Positions 52,251 through 60,523 of a stretch of DNA of 64,000 nt are shown here, piece after piece. Location of the stretch: contig OZ241350.1 of NCBI GenBank assembly GCA_965200095.1, forward strand, positions 1,054,001 to 1,118,000, given 5' to 3'. The DNA comes from JANQOH01 sp965200095. Its GTDB lineage: Bacteria; Pseudomonadota; Alphaproteobacteria; UBA7887. The notes under the pieces are model-generated. The model saw only the letters and a program-made list of their open reading frames with translations. It searched no databases and was not told where the DNA came from. A program made the translations under genes and the position numbers. Each line of letters starts with the position of its first letter. Position 1 is the first letter of the stretch.

Positions 52251-53384
52251 CGGTAATTCCCGTTTTCGGGCATGTGAAGAAATCGGGCGGCTCTCTTCGT
52301 GACGGACGGGTCGCCGAGGTATCGGCATTGTAAAGACAATACCACCGAATAATACTTCGTCATTCCCGCGAAAGAGCGTGTGAAAAATCGGACGACTCTC
52401 AATATAGCGGCTGGACAACTCAAGAATTTCCGACGTGAAAGACAGTAGCCCGATATAATACTTCGTCATTCCCGCGAAAGCGGGAATCTCTTTGCGGCGT
52501 TTCCGCAAGAAAAACCGGGCCGATATTGCGGGCGCCGCCTCCGGATTTCCGCTTTCGAGCGTGTAAAGAAATCCGTCGGCCCTCATTACGACAGTTGGAA
52601 CGCCGAAGAAATAGCACTGTGGAAGACAATAGCCATACGATAATACCTCGTCATTCCCGCGAAAGCGGGAATCCAGAGGCGGTGCGCGTAAGACTCGCCG
52701 ATGTTTTTCTTGCGGAAACGGCGGACTGGATTCCCGCTTTCGCGGGAATGACGAAGTACTGTAGGCGGGGCATTGTCTTTCTCTACGCCGACTCTTCGGC
52801 GATCCCACCGTTATTTGTGAGAGGCATCCAATTTCGTCACACGCTCGAAAGCGGGAATCCGGAAGCGGCCGTCCGCAATGTCGGCCCGCTTTTTCTTACG
52901 GAAACGCCGCAACAGATTCCCGCTTTCGCGGGAATGACGAGTACTTGTAAGGCTGTTCGGTTTCTTCACACGCTCGAAAGCGGGAATCCGGAGGCGGTCG
53001 TCCGCAATGTCGGCCCGCTTTTTCTTGCGGAAACGCCGCAAAGAGATTCCCGCTTTCGCGGGAATGACGAGTACTTGTAAGGCTGTTCGGCTTCTTCACA
53101 CGCTCTTTCGCGGGAATGACGAGGATTAGTGGGGCCTTTCGGTTTCCTCACACGCTCTTTCGCGGAACGAACATGTCCGGACAACGACATGCCGGATCGA
53201 ATCGAGGCGCCCGGTCATCCCGTCGACGCTTCGCGCTGCCGCCGGAAGTCGAGCCGCGCCCCGATAAAATCCGGGCCTTGTGCAGAGGTCGCATTTTGGC
53301 CCATGGCGTTGCGGCGGGTCGCTTTCGGGGGCGATATCGCCGGAATGAAGGTCCGATTCGGCGCCGCCGCCCCGGACCCGTCGG
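52251..53384. repeat. Large cluster of RptA palindromic repeats; no genes
   Basis: Full or partial ATTCCCGC-GAAA-GCGGGAAT palindromes lie near 52357, 52461, 52648, 52727, 52845, 52915, 52973, 53043, 53103 and 53150, with alternating orientation. Several pairs enclose a conserved internal sequence of about 70-90 bases (GCGGCGTTTCCGCAAGAAAAA and its variants), giving a unit of roughly 120-130 bases. Frames translating as RHSRESGNPEA-type peptides are repeat artefacts. Bases 53180-53384 are unique sequence with nothing I can identify. Confidence 0.8.
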
Positions 53385-55679
53385 CTATGGGCGGCAACCC
53401 TCGACGCACCGGGCGCCGAAACTGCCGATGATCGCAGCGTGGTTCGCCCGGTTGACCTCGTCGCGCCTTATGTGCCACCAGCCCGCCGCTTCCATGCCGC
53501 TCCGGGGGCCGTAGAGATTGCCGGCGTATTTGGCGGTAGCGTCGGCGTCGAAATGATCCGTGTTGGCGGCGCCGTTGGCAAGCTGCGGGTGATCGAGCGC
53601 GCCCGCAAAACTGCCGTCTGCCTCGATGGTCCCCGGGTTCATCGGGATGCCGCCGGCGGCGGGGAGGTAACGCGCCCACACCCCGTCGTCTCGGAGTATT
53701 TCGAGGTTGGAGATCATGCCGCTGATCGTGTTGTTCCCGTTCGGGACGCGGCTGCCGGTGCAGGCGCTCGCGCCGATGCAGGCGTTGAGTTCGATGTCGC
53801 CCTGCAGCGGCGTCGCGCCGCCCAGCTCGACGAGAGCGACGGCGGACCGGGCGCGGTGGGGCCCCGTGTCGTCCAGCGCCCGCGCCATCGTGCGACCCCT
53901 GAAGGTCGCCGCGATCGATGTCGCGACATCGGTCGTCCTCAGGCCCTCCGCGTCCTCGAACGCGTCGTAGCCGAAGGCGAACGCCTGCGGGCGGGTCCAG
54001 GACGGAATCGCCGTCACATTGTCGAAGAACATGAACAGGCCGTAGGCCGCATAGTCGAGATAGGCATGCCTGTCGTCGGAGGTGTCCTCGGTGTTCGCGC
54101 CCTGGACGATGCCGGCATGGTTCGAAAGCCACAATTCCCAGGTCCCGAGCTCCTCGGGCCGGCCGTCATAGTCGGCATGGCCCCGACGCATCCTCGTCGG
54201 GAGGGGTTCGCCGTCGTCGTTGTAATGCTCCGAGGTGAGCGGCGCCTTCGCCTTCCAGTGCCAGGACGGGTCGCCGTGAGGCGATTGCGACGCCGCGCCG
54301 AAGGCGACCGTGACATCGTCGAAGATCCAGTCGCCGCAAAGGGAGCGGGTCTCCCCCGCGCAGTTGTTGGGGTTGTCCGCCGCGTAGCCTTCCAGCTCGT
54401 CCACCTGGGCCTGGGTCAGCGTGGGCGCGGGGTCGGGCAGCGTCGAAACGCCTTCCAGCTGGTCGACATGGGCCTGGAGCATGGTGGTCGTGGTGTCCAG
54501 GCCCGAGAAGCCTGCTTTCCCGTCCGGTCCGTTGCTCGTCTTCCAGGCGTCCTGGTTCGCGCCGTCGTAGAAGCGCCGCTGGAGGTCGTAGCGGACCACG
54601 CCCTCGCCGCCGAATTTCATCGTCGGCTGAAGGATTCCGCCGGCGGTCGAAAGCCGGAGCGAGCCCGTCGGCTTGCTGTCGGTTTCGGAATAGGTTGTCG
54701 GCGTCCCGTCGTCGCCCAGGATGACGAGGGGGTGGTTTCCCGTCCCGTACAGGGTTACCGACCGCAGGGGGAGCTCGTCCGTCGCGACGAGGCCGCCATC
54801 GGCGCCGACCTTGCTGCCCTCCGCCCACCGGACGGGGTCGGTCCGGATGTCGAGTTTCCGCCAGCCGTCCTCTCCGGTGTCGGTGCGCGGCGTGCGCGTG
54901 ATCTGCGCCGTGCCCCGGGGCACGAACCCCGGAGGCCGCGGCACGAGCGCGTCGGTCAGGGATACGCGCGGGTTGTATCGGGCGGCGGCGGCGCGCGCCT
55001 CCTCGGCCTCGGCGTTCGCCCGGTCTTTCTCGTCTTCGGCCCGGGCCCGCTGCGCCGCCGCCTCGCTCTCGGCTTCGGCCAGTTCCCGCCGCAACAGCGG
55101 CACCAGCGAGAGCTGGGCGGTGGCGAGCGTGGCCTGCGCTTGCGACAGCAAGGCGCGCATCTCGGCGGACGGGTCGGCCGCCAGCGCCGTCGTCAGCCGG
55201 GTCTGGGCGTTGTCGAGCGCGGTTTGCGCCCGGTCCAGCGTCGTGTGCAGGTTCGCCGGCGACACGATTCCCCCCGAAGCCGCGGGGGACGCCGCCAGAG
55301 CCTGGGCAGTCAGCGTCAACGCGGTATCGACCGCCGCGAGCGCGCCGGACGCCGCCGTCTTCGCTTCGCTGTCGGGCAGCGCCTCCAGGTCTTCCCGGAC
55401 CTCTCTCAATCTTTTTCGGGCGTCGTCCACGGCCCTGCGGGTTGCGTCGCGCTGTCCGGCGATCACCGAACCCAGAGCCTCCTGGGCCGTCTCCAGCGAC
55501 TCGCGGAGTTCTTTCAGCGCCATCCGCGCCTCGTTGCGCTCCTTCGTGAGATTGTCGATCAGCTCCCGGTCGATGTCGGGAGTCGGCGCCGCGGCGTCCC
55601 CGTTTCCGCTGCCGCCGCAACCCGCCAACGCCAGCGCGGCGCAGCACGCCGCAACGACCGCCGTGTTGAAACGCATCAT
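53385..55679 (-). CDS. Large surface lipoprotein: coiled coil plus TbpB-like beta-barrel end
   Basis: A 764-residue predicted lipoprotein. The signal MMRFNTAVVAACC is followed by lipobox LALAGC, then an Asp/Gly linker. Residues about 35-235 are a long helical/coiled-coil stretch (LTKERNEARMALKELRESLE; AEAESEAAAQRARAEDEKDR). The C-terminal two thirds are beta-rich. The last 180 residues resemble the barrel of transferrin-binding-protein-B-type (Slam-dependent) lipoproteins: AATFRGRTMAR, GDIELNACIG, GSFAGAL, YAGNLYGPRSGMEAAGWWHI and a final AIIGSFGA. The ligand is unknown. Two adjacent ATGs (55679, 55676) follow GGGGGAGAAAG. Confidence 0.7.
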   Translation of the reverse strand: MMRFNTAVVAACCAALALAGCGGSGNGDAAAPTPDIDRELIDNLTKERNEARMALKELRESLETAQEALGSVIAGQRDATRRAVDDARKRLREVREDLEALPDSEAKTAASGALAAVDTALTLTAQALAASPAASGGIVSPANLHTTLDRAQTALDNAQTRLTTALAADPSAEMRALLSQAQATLATAQLSLVPLLRRELAEAESEAAAQRARAEDEKDRANAEAEEARAAAARYNPRVSLTDALVPRPPGFVPRGTAQITRTPRTDTGEDGWRKLDIRTDPVRWAEGSKVGADGGLVATDELPLRSVTLYGTGNHPLVILGDDGTPTTYSETDSKPTGSLRLSTAGGILQPTMKFGGEGVVRYDLQRRFYDGANQDAWKTSNGPDGKAGFSGLDTTTTMLQAHVDQLEGVSTLPDPAPTLTQAQVDELEGYAADNPNNCAGETRSLCGDWIFDDVTVAFGAASQSPHGDPSWHWKAKAPLTSEHYNDDGEPLPTRMRRGHADYDGRPEELGTWELWLSNHAGIVQGANTEDTSDDRHAYLDYAAYGLFMFFDNVTAIPSWTRPQAFAFGYDAFEDAEGLRTTDVATSIAATFRGRTMARALDDTGPHRARSAVALVELGGATPLQGDIELNACIGASACTGSRVPNGNNTISGMISNLEILRDDGVWARYLPAAGGIPMNPGTIEADGSFAGALDHPQLANGAANTDHFDADATAKYAGNLYGPRSGMEAAGWWHIRRDEVNRANHAAIIGSFGARCVEGCRP

Positions 55680-55894
55680 GGCTTTCTCCCCGCCGCCCTC
55701 GCGAATACGAAGCAACGATCATGTCTATATCGCCGGGGGGGAGGGGGCAAATTGTTTTTTTGCGGTCCTCGCTTCGCCGACGCCTTGCATGTCCGCGCGG
55801 GGACGGCGCTACAATCTCCGGCGCGGGGCGCCGCCCGCATCGCGACGGGACAATGACCGCACGGAACCGAAGCGGCGACGCGGGGGCGCGCACG

Positions 55895-56692
55895 ATGCCG
55901 GACGACCTCGACGCGCTGCTCGCGTTTGCGGAAACGCTCGCCGACGCCGCCGGGGCGGCGGTCCGGCGGCGCTTCCGCCGCGGCGGCGCCGTCGGACAGG
56001 TCGAACACAAGGACTCGCGGGTCCCGCGGGCGCAGCCGGTCACGGCGGCGGACCGCGAGGCCGAAGCCGCCATGCGCGACCTTATCGAGGCGCGCTACCC
56101 CGACCACGGCATCGTCGGCGAGGAAAGCGGCGCGACGCGCCCCGGGTCGCCGTGGCAATGGGTGCTCGACCCCATCGACGGCACGCGCGCGTTCCTCGCC
56201 GGTTTCCCGCTGTTCGGCACGATGATCGGACTGCTGCACGAAGGCCGTCCGGCGCTCGGCGTCATCGACCAGCCGATTCTCGGCGAGCGCTTCGTCGGCT
56301 CGCGGCGCGGCGCGACGCTCAACGGCGCGGCGATCGCCTGCCGCCCCTGCGCCGGACTCGACCGCGCGGTGGCGGCGGCGACCGACCCGGCGATGTTCGC
56401 GGCGGAAGCCGAAGCCGCGGTCTGGGAGCATGTGCGCCGCCGCGCCGCCGCCGTTCAGCTGGGCGGCAATTGCTACGCCTACGCCATGCTCGCGGCGGGT
56501 TGCCTGGACCTCGCGATCGAGGCGGACCTGAAGCCCTGGGACGTCTGCGCCCTGGCGCCGCTGGTCGAGGCCGCCGGCGGCGTCGTCGCCGGATGGGACG
56601 GCGGCCCCGCCTGGGAAGCGACGCGTGTCGTCGCCTGCGGCGACCGCCGCCTCTACGACGAGATCGCGCCGCTGCTCGCCGGCGCCGGGTGA
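55895..56692 (+). CDS. hisN: Inositol-monophosphatase family, histidinol-phosphatase-like
   Basis: A Mg-dependent sugar/inositol phosphatase fold of about 265 residues. Motifs are the N-terminal AAGAAVRRRFRR, QPVTAADREAE, the metal site HGIVGEESG, WVLDPIDGTRAFLAGFP and the C-terminal LKPWDVCALAPLVEAAGG. This form is used as histidinol-phosphatase (HisN) in many alphaproteobacteria. The neighbours do not confirm that role, so the symbol is tentative. An upstream in-frame ATG at 55853 is possible. Confidence 0.78.
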   Translation: MPDDLDALLAFAETLADAAGAAVRRRFRRGGAVGQVEHKDSRVPRAQPVTAADREAEAAMRDLIEARYPDHGIVGEESGATRPGSPWQWVLDPIDGTRAFLAGFPLFGTMIGLLHEGRPALGVIDQPILGERFVGSRRGATLNGAAIACRPCAGLDRAVAAATDPAMFAAEAEAAVWEHVRRRAAAVQLGGNCYAYAMLAAGCLDLAIEADLKPWDVCALAPLVEAAGGVVAGWDGGPAWEATRVVACGDRRLYDEIAPLLAGAG

Positions 56693-56777
56693 GCGCCGCT
56701 CCCGGGAGGAATTTGCGCCGCCGCCGCACGGCGCCGTATAGCGAGAGTTGCAGGAAGCGCCGACGGAGGAGGCTGGG

Positions 56778-57140
56778 ATGGGTATCGCCTGGAGCGAGCT
56801 GATCAGCCGCGATGTCGCGGGAAGCCGCAAATTCTACACCGAATTGCTGGGCTGGACCGCCTCGGAGATGCCGGCGCCCGGCGGCGCGCCCTACACGCTG
56901 TTCAGCGAAGACGGCAAACCGGTCGCCGGTCTGATGGCCCCGCCCGACGCCGACGCGCCGGCGCCGCTGTGGTTCACCTATATCGCCGTGGCCGATGTGG
57001 ATGCGAGCGCGAGGCGGGCGGTCGAACTCGGCGGCAAGGTCCGCCGCGAACCGTTCGACATTCCCGATGTCGGGCGCATCGCCATCGTCGTCGACCCGGG
57101 CGGCGCCGCGGTGGGGCTGTATCGGGCGTCTTCGATGTAG
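56778..57140 (+). CDS. VOC-family (glyoxalase-like) protein
   Basis: A 120-residue vicinal-oxygen-chelate protein: ISRDVAGSRKFYTELLGW at the start, PYTLFSEDGKPVAGLM, WFTYIAVADVDASARRAVEL and a closing IAIVVDPGGAAVGLY. It has a single betaalphabetabetabeta pair per half, so it probably dimerises. The ATG at 56778 follows GGAGGAGGC and is preferred over the one at 56748. Substrate unknown. A RptB copy begins 10 or so bases after the stop. Confidence 0.85.
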   Translation: MGIAWSELISRDVAGSRKFYTELLGWTASEMPAPGGAPYTLFSEDGKPVAGLMAPPDADAPAPLWFTYIAVADVDASARRAVELGGKVRREPFDIPDVGRIAIVVDPGGAAVGLYRASSM

Positions 57141-57149
57141 GGCGCATGG

Positions 57150-57270
57150 CGCGGGTCGAATCTGCATGGCCCGCTCCGCTTGCGGCAGGGCCGGGTCCCT
57201 GCGTCTTCCACGGCGCTCCCGAACCCGCCGCCGGATCGTAACGACGCACGGCAAGGTTGCGAATGAGAAC
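57150..57270 (+). repeat. RptB element, copy 2
   Basis: Diverged copy of the 52111 element: TCTGCATGGCC, TTGCGGCAGGGCCGGGTC, GAACCCGCCGCCGGATCG and a GAATGAGAACCGCC end. It has the same orientation as the copy at 58779 and lies just beyond the 3' end of the methyltransferase gene, so the restriction-modification pair sits between two direct copies. Confidence 0.65.
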
Positions 57271-57304
57271 CGCCGACGGAACCCGTTCCTTGCGTCGAAC
57301 GTCT

Positions 57305-58438
57305 CTATGCCTTGTCGATCAGGAAAAGAAATTCCGTATTGGGAACGTCGGTGTCCCGCAGCCACTCGCCGGTCCGTTTCATTCCCGCCATGACATTGCG
57401 CCTGTAGTCCACTTTCACGACATCGACAAGATTCCCGTTTCTGGAGAGAATATCGTTTATCTCCTCCGCCGCGGCGCGCCCGCCGGAACTATACGACAGA
57501 ATCACCCATCGCGCCGCCGTCGACCGTATCAATCGCTCGATCGCCTCGACCGCCAGGAAATTCCCGGAGCGAGGGTTCTTCCTGAATTCCTCGAATTCCG
57601 ATCCCGCGACAGTGTCGGACGAGTCTTTTCTGCGCATCGACTTCCCGAACAATTCCGGCGAATCGTTCAGACAAACGGTTGTCCACACATGATAATAGGA
57701 AGCGTAACGGACTCGCGAAGGAGGCATTTTTCGATTGTTGGATCCGTAAGGCGGATCGAAATACGCAAGATCCACATCGCAATCGGAGATGTCGAAAACG
57801 TTCTCGCGCATAACCTCGCAGTCCGAATCGGGGCTGAATAACCTGGGCACGCGCAGGCGCAGTTCGTTAAACGATCGGGGAGACCATTCCCTGAGGTAGG
57901 AGGCGAAATGGCCAAGGGTGCTGTCTACACGGTCAAGGGCAAGAATCAGACTTGTCAACGCAACGGATTTCTCGACCGGAGACAAGGAAAGCCTGTCGAT
58001 CTCTTCCCGAATACCGTCCAATTTTCGAGTATTGCGAATCTGCCATGGCTTCTTGAGGCCGTTACGCTGGACAGCCTTGCCGCCGTTCGGCTCGCCGCCA
58101 TAGTGTTCGGTGAACCAGCCGTCCTTGGGACGAACGGCGTTCAAACTCCGAATCAGTTTGGAGTAATACTCGACCGGCTCGCCGTTCCGCAGATAGCAAA
58201 CGCCGAGAACCTCGGACCAAACGGCAATATCGTTGCAGATGACCCGGCGCCCGGATTTGGCGAAAGCCTGGGACACCCGCGTCGATCCGGAGAACCCGTC
58301 AAGAACGCTTTCGGCGCCTGTCCTCCGCGCCAGATCGAGAATATATGGCAGTAACTTCAGTTTGGAGCCGGCATATTTTATTCCCTCGGTGGCCGGCGCG
58401 TCGACGGTCGTTTCGCCGAATAACGGCAGGCCTGTCAT
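57305..58438 (-). CDS. D12-class adenine-specific DNA methyltransferase
   Basis: A 377-residue N6-adenine methyltransferase of the Dam/D12 group. The SAM motif region reads IKYAGSKLKLLPYILDL and LDGFSGSTRVSQAF, and the catalytic motif is AYFDPPYGSNNRK. The C-terminus has WVILSYSSGGR. Its codon usage is noticeably less GC-rich than that of the flanking genes, suggesting recent transfer. The ATG overlaps the stop of the upstream gene (ATGA), so the two were a translationally coupled pair. Confidence 0.88.
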   Translation of the reverse strand: MTGLPLFGETTVDAPATEGIKYAGSKLKLLPYILDLARRTGAESVLDGFSGSTRVSQAFAKSGRRVICNDIAVWSEVLGVCYLRNGEPVEYYSKLIRSLNAVRPKDGWFTEHYGGEPNGGKAVQRNGLKKPWQIRNTRKLDGIREEIDRLSLSPVEKSVALTSLILALDRVDSTLGHFASYLREWSPRSFNELRLRVPRLFSPDSDCEVMRENVFDISDCDVDLAYFDPPYGSNNRKMPPSRVRYASYYHVWTTVCLNDSPELFGKSMRRKDSSDTVAGSEFEEFRKNPRSGNFLAVEAIERLIRSTAARWVILSYSSGGRAAAEEINDILSRNGNLVDVVKVDYRRNVMAGMKRTGEWLRDTDVPNTEFLFLIDKA

Positions 58439-58785
58439 TGCGAACTCCCTGCGCTACGTTTCAACCGGCTTATATCGTCCTTTATATTTTCAAGCGCCGC
58501 CATATGCCCCTTCCCGGACGCAACGAGCGCCTGCGAAAACAGCTTCACCAGAACGAGATTGTGGGAATAGTCTATCCAGCCGCCGGTGATGCTGTCGAAA
58601 AATTTTACGCCCTTCCCGGTGTGTGTCCAAAGCCCCCGCTGGAGGGCGTTGGCGGCAGCGCCGCCGTAGCGCACCTCGCAAATGTAATCGCCCTCGGCGT
58701 CATAGAATCTGTAGACCGGATGCTTTCTCCCTCTCCCCGATTCCTCGCGGGCAATGCGCACGGTCGCGTCGCGCGCATGTGCGTA
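58435..58785 (-). pseudogene. 5'-truncated restriction endonuclease-like gene paired with the D12 methyltransferase
   Basis: The readable end (HPVYRFYDAEGDYICEVRYG, TGKGVKFFDSITGGWIDYSH, HMAALENIKDDISRLKR) looks like the C-terminal part of a type II restriction enzyme; that is an inference from position and composition, not a clear family match. The frame continues upstream of the first possible start (GTG at 58761) as NYAHARDATVRIARE and then runs into a RptB copy at about 58779-58785. No start codon or N-terminal half remains, so it was probably cut by the repeat or by recombination at it. Function is likely lost. Confidence 0.6.
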
Positions 58786-58905
58786 ATTGGAGACCTCTGC
58801 ATAACGCGTTTGTTTGCGGCGGGATCGGGTTTCCGCCTCTTTGCGGCACTGCCGAATCCACCGGCGAAGTATAACGATGCATGATGAAATTGCGAAAATC
58901 CGCCT
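58779..58905 (+). repeat. RptB element, copy 3
   Basis: Aligns with copy 1 from TCTGCATAACGCG through GCGGCGGGATCGG, GCCGAATCCACCGGCG and GAAATTGCGAAAATCCGCC. It interrupts the 5' side of the nuclease-like gene and is followed at once by RptA palindromes, as at 52251. Confidence 0.7.
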
Positions 58906-59265
58906 TCTCTCCCTCTTTCCCGCGAAAGAGCGTGTGAAGAAATCGAGAGACGCTTCTACTCTTCGTCATTCCCGCGAAAGCGGGAATCCGTTGCGGCGTT
59001 TCCGTGAGAAAAACCGGGCCGATATTGTGGACGGCCGCCTCCGGATTCCCGCTTTCGCGGGAATGACGAAGTGTTATTAGCGAATTATTGTCTTTTGTCG
59101 CGCCGAACACTTCGGCGCTCCGACCGTCACGGTGAGAGCCATCCTTACAAACACTCGTCATTCCCGCGAAAGCGGGAATCCGGAGGCGGCCGTCCGCTAT
59201 ATTGGCCCGTTTTATTACGGAAACGCCGCAGCCGATTCCCGCTTTCGCGGGAATTACCGAGGCAG
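58906..59265. repeat. RptA palindrome cluster
   Basis: Palindromic ATTCCCGC/GCGGGAAT units lie at about 58968-58990, 59043-59070 (inverted), 59157-59182 and 59233-59254 (inverted), with a half unit at 58918. Two facing pairs enclose about 55-75 bases that include CGTTTCCGTGAGAAAAACCG or its variant. There is no gene here; the ORFs are repeat translations. Confidence 0.8.
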
Positions 59266-59393
59266 GGGGCGGATGTTCCCAATTCCGTCACGCATCGTCA
59301 TATGCCGACGGCGGGTTCGGAAACGTCGTAAAACGCCGGGAACGCGATGCTGCCGCAGGCGAGACGAGTTATGCAGAGGTCTCGTCGTAATGA
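59266..59393 (-). repeat. RptB element, copy 4 (inverted)
   Basis: Read on the minus strand it shows ACCTCTGCATAACTCG, GCCTGCGGCAGCATCGCG, GAACCCGCCGTCGGC and GGAATTGGGAACATCCGCC. Together with copy 3 it brackets the 58.9-59.3 kb RptA cluster in inverted orientation. Confidence 0.7.
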
Positions 59394-59580
59394 GATCGGT
59401 CGTTTGCCGATCAGGAGTTTGAGGCGTGTCGTGAAATCGTTCCAGGCCGCTGCGGTCTCCATCGCCGATCCCCTCCGTTATCCGATGTCGAAACGGCTGT
59501 CGTTCGCGATCGCGCCCTGCGACGAGACTTTCGCGTAACGCGCGGGCCGGCGAAACGGGGAGCGCAGACCCAGCGCGGGA
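59394..59580. other. Short non-coding gap after the repeat cluster
   Basis: This stretch of about 190 bases is between RptB copy 4 and the coiled-coil relatives. A short plus-strand frame (to 59538) has no supporting features. I see no RNA or repeat. Confidence 0.3.
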
Positions 59581-59963
59581 CTATTCGGCGGCGACTGCGG
59601 CGTCCGCCGGGCGCGTCATGAGTTCGGGGAAGGGGCGCCCGAGGGCGCCGGCCACGGCGCCCTCGATGCGCGCCATGCGTTCGCTGTGTTCGGACAGCGC
59701 CGCGCTGTGTCGGACAGCGTCGCCTCGATGCGTGTCAGGCATTCGCCGATTCCGGACAGCATGGCGCCCTGTTCGGACAGCATCGCGCTCTGTTTGGACA
59801 GCATCGCGCTCTGTTCGGCTTGCGCGGTTTCGATCCGGCCGAAACGTTCGGCATGTGCCGTCTCGAGACGGTCCATGCGCCCGTTCATATCGGCGCGCAG
59901 CCACGCAACCAGCGCGATCATCAGCGCCGCAAGCCCGATGAAGCCTGCCAAATCCGGATCCAT
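59581..59963 (-). pseudogene. Frameshifted relative of the coiled-coil family (copy E)
   Basis: From ATG 59963 the frame encodes a membrane segment (LAGFIGLAALMIALVAWL), a coiled coil with heptad-like repeats (EQSAMLSKQSAMLSEQGAML) and LTRIEATLSDT, then runs out of register to a stop at 59616. The family C-terminal block (ERMARIEGAVAGALGRPFPE) is intact in another frame, ending at 59581. A single indel near 59700-59720 explains this. The N-terminus differs from copies A-D but is close to the gene at 60070. Confidence 0.65.
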
Positions 59964-60069
59964 GTCGGCCTCCGTTCGCAGCCCGCGACGGGCGGACGAT
60001 GGCGGAGCATAGGAGACATCGCATCGTCCCGCAATGTTGCGGGCGGCGAGACCGCCGTGCGGCGCGGGA

Positions 60070-60417
60070 CTATTCGGCGGCCGAGGCGCCCGCGGGGCGC
60101 GTCGTGAGTTCGGGGACGGGGCGTTCGAGGGCGCCGGCCACGGCGCCTTCGATGCGGGCCATGCGTTCGTTGACGTGCGCCAGGTCGGCGCGCACGGCGT
60201 GCAGTTCGGCGCGCAATTCGGCGTCCGGTCCGTCCATACGCTCGCGCGACTCGTGCTGTGCCGCCTCGACGCGCGTCAGACGCTTCCCGTTCCCGGACAG
60301 CGCTGCGCCCCGGTTCGCGAGGCGGTTCAGGCGCCCGCCCAAGTCGGCGCGCAGCTTCGCCACCAGCGCCACCATCAACGCGGCAAGCCCGATGAAGCCT
60401 GCCAGGTCCAGGTCCAT
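60070..60417 (-). CDS. Membrane-anchored coiled-coil protein, relative of the 50-52 kb family (copy F)
   Basis: 115 residues: an N-terminal membrane helix (LAGFIGLAALMVALVAKL), a coiled coil (LTRVEAAQHESRERMD; ELHAVRADLAHVNERMA) and the shared C-terminal block ERMARIEGAVAGALERPVPE. The membrane segment is unlike that of copies A-D and matches copy E, so the family combines one conserved C-terminal block with at least two kinds of N-terminus. The start is ATG 60417 with GGAGACCGAC upstream. Function unknown. Confidence 0.68.
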   Translation of the reverse strand: MDLDLAGFIGLAALMVALVAKLRADLGGRLNRLANRGAALSGNGKRLTRVEAAQHESRERMDGPDAELRAELHAVRADLAHVNERMARIEGAVAGALERPVPELTTRPAGASAAE

Positions 60418-60523
60418 GTCGGTCTCCGTTTCGCCGCCTGCGCGACAGGATGGATAATGGCGGAGCATAGGGGACGGCGCATCGTCACGCAATGTTGCGG
60501 GCGATGAGACCTCGGTGCAGTCG

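Noticed and set aside
52526..53080. A 184-codon ORF inside the repeat cluster
   Set aside because: It consists of translations of the RptA palindrome (HSRESGNPEA-type peptides), a well-known artefact of such repeats.
52251..53170. The palindrome cluster as a CRISPR array
   Set aside because: Unit orientation alternates, spacing is irregular, the sequences between units are themselves conserved, and no cas genes are present.
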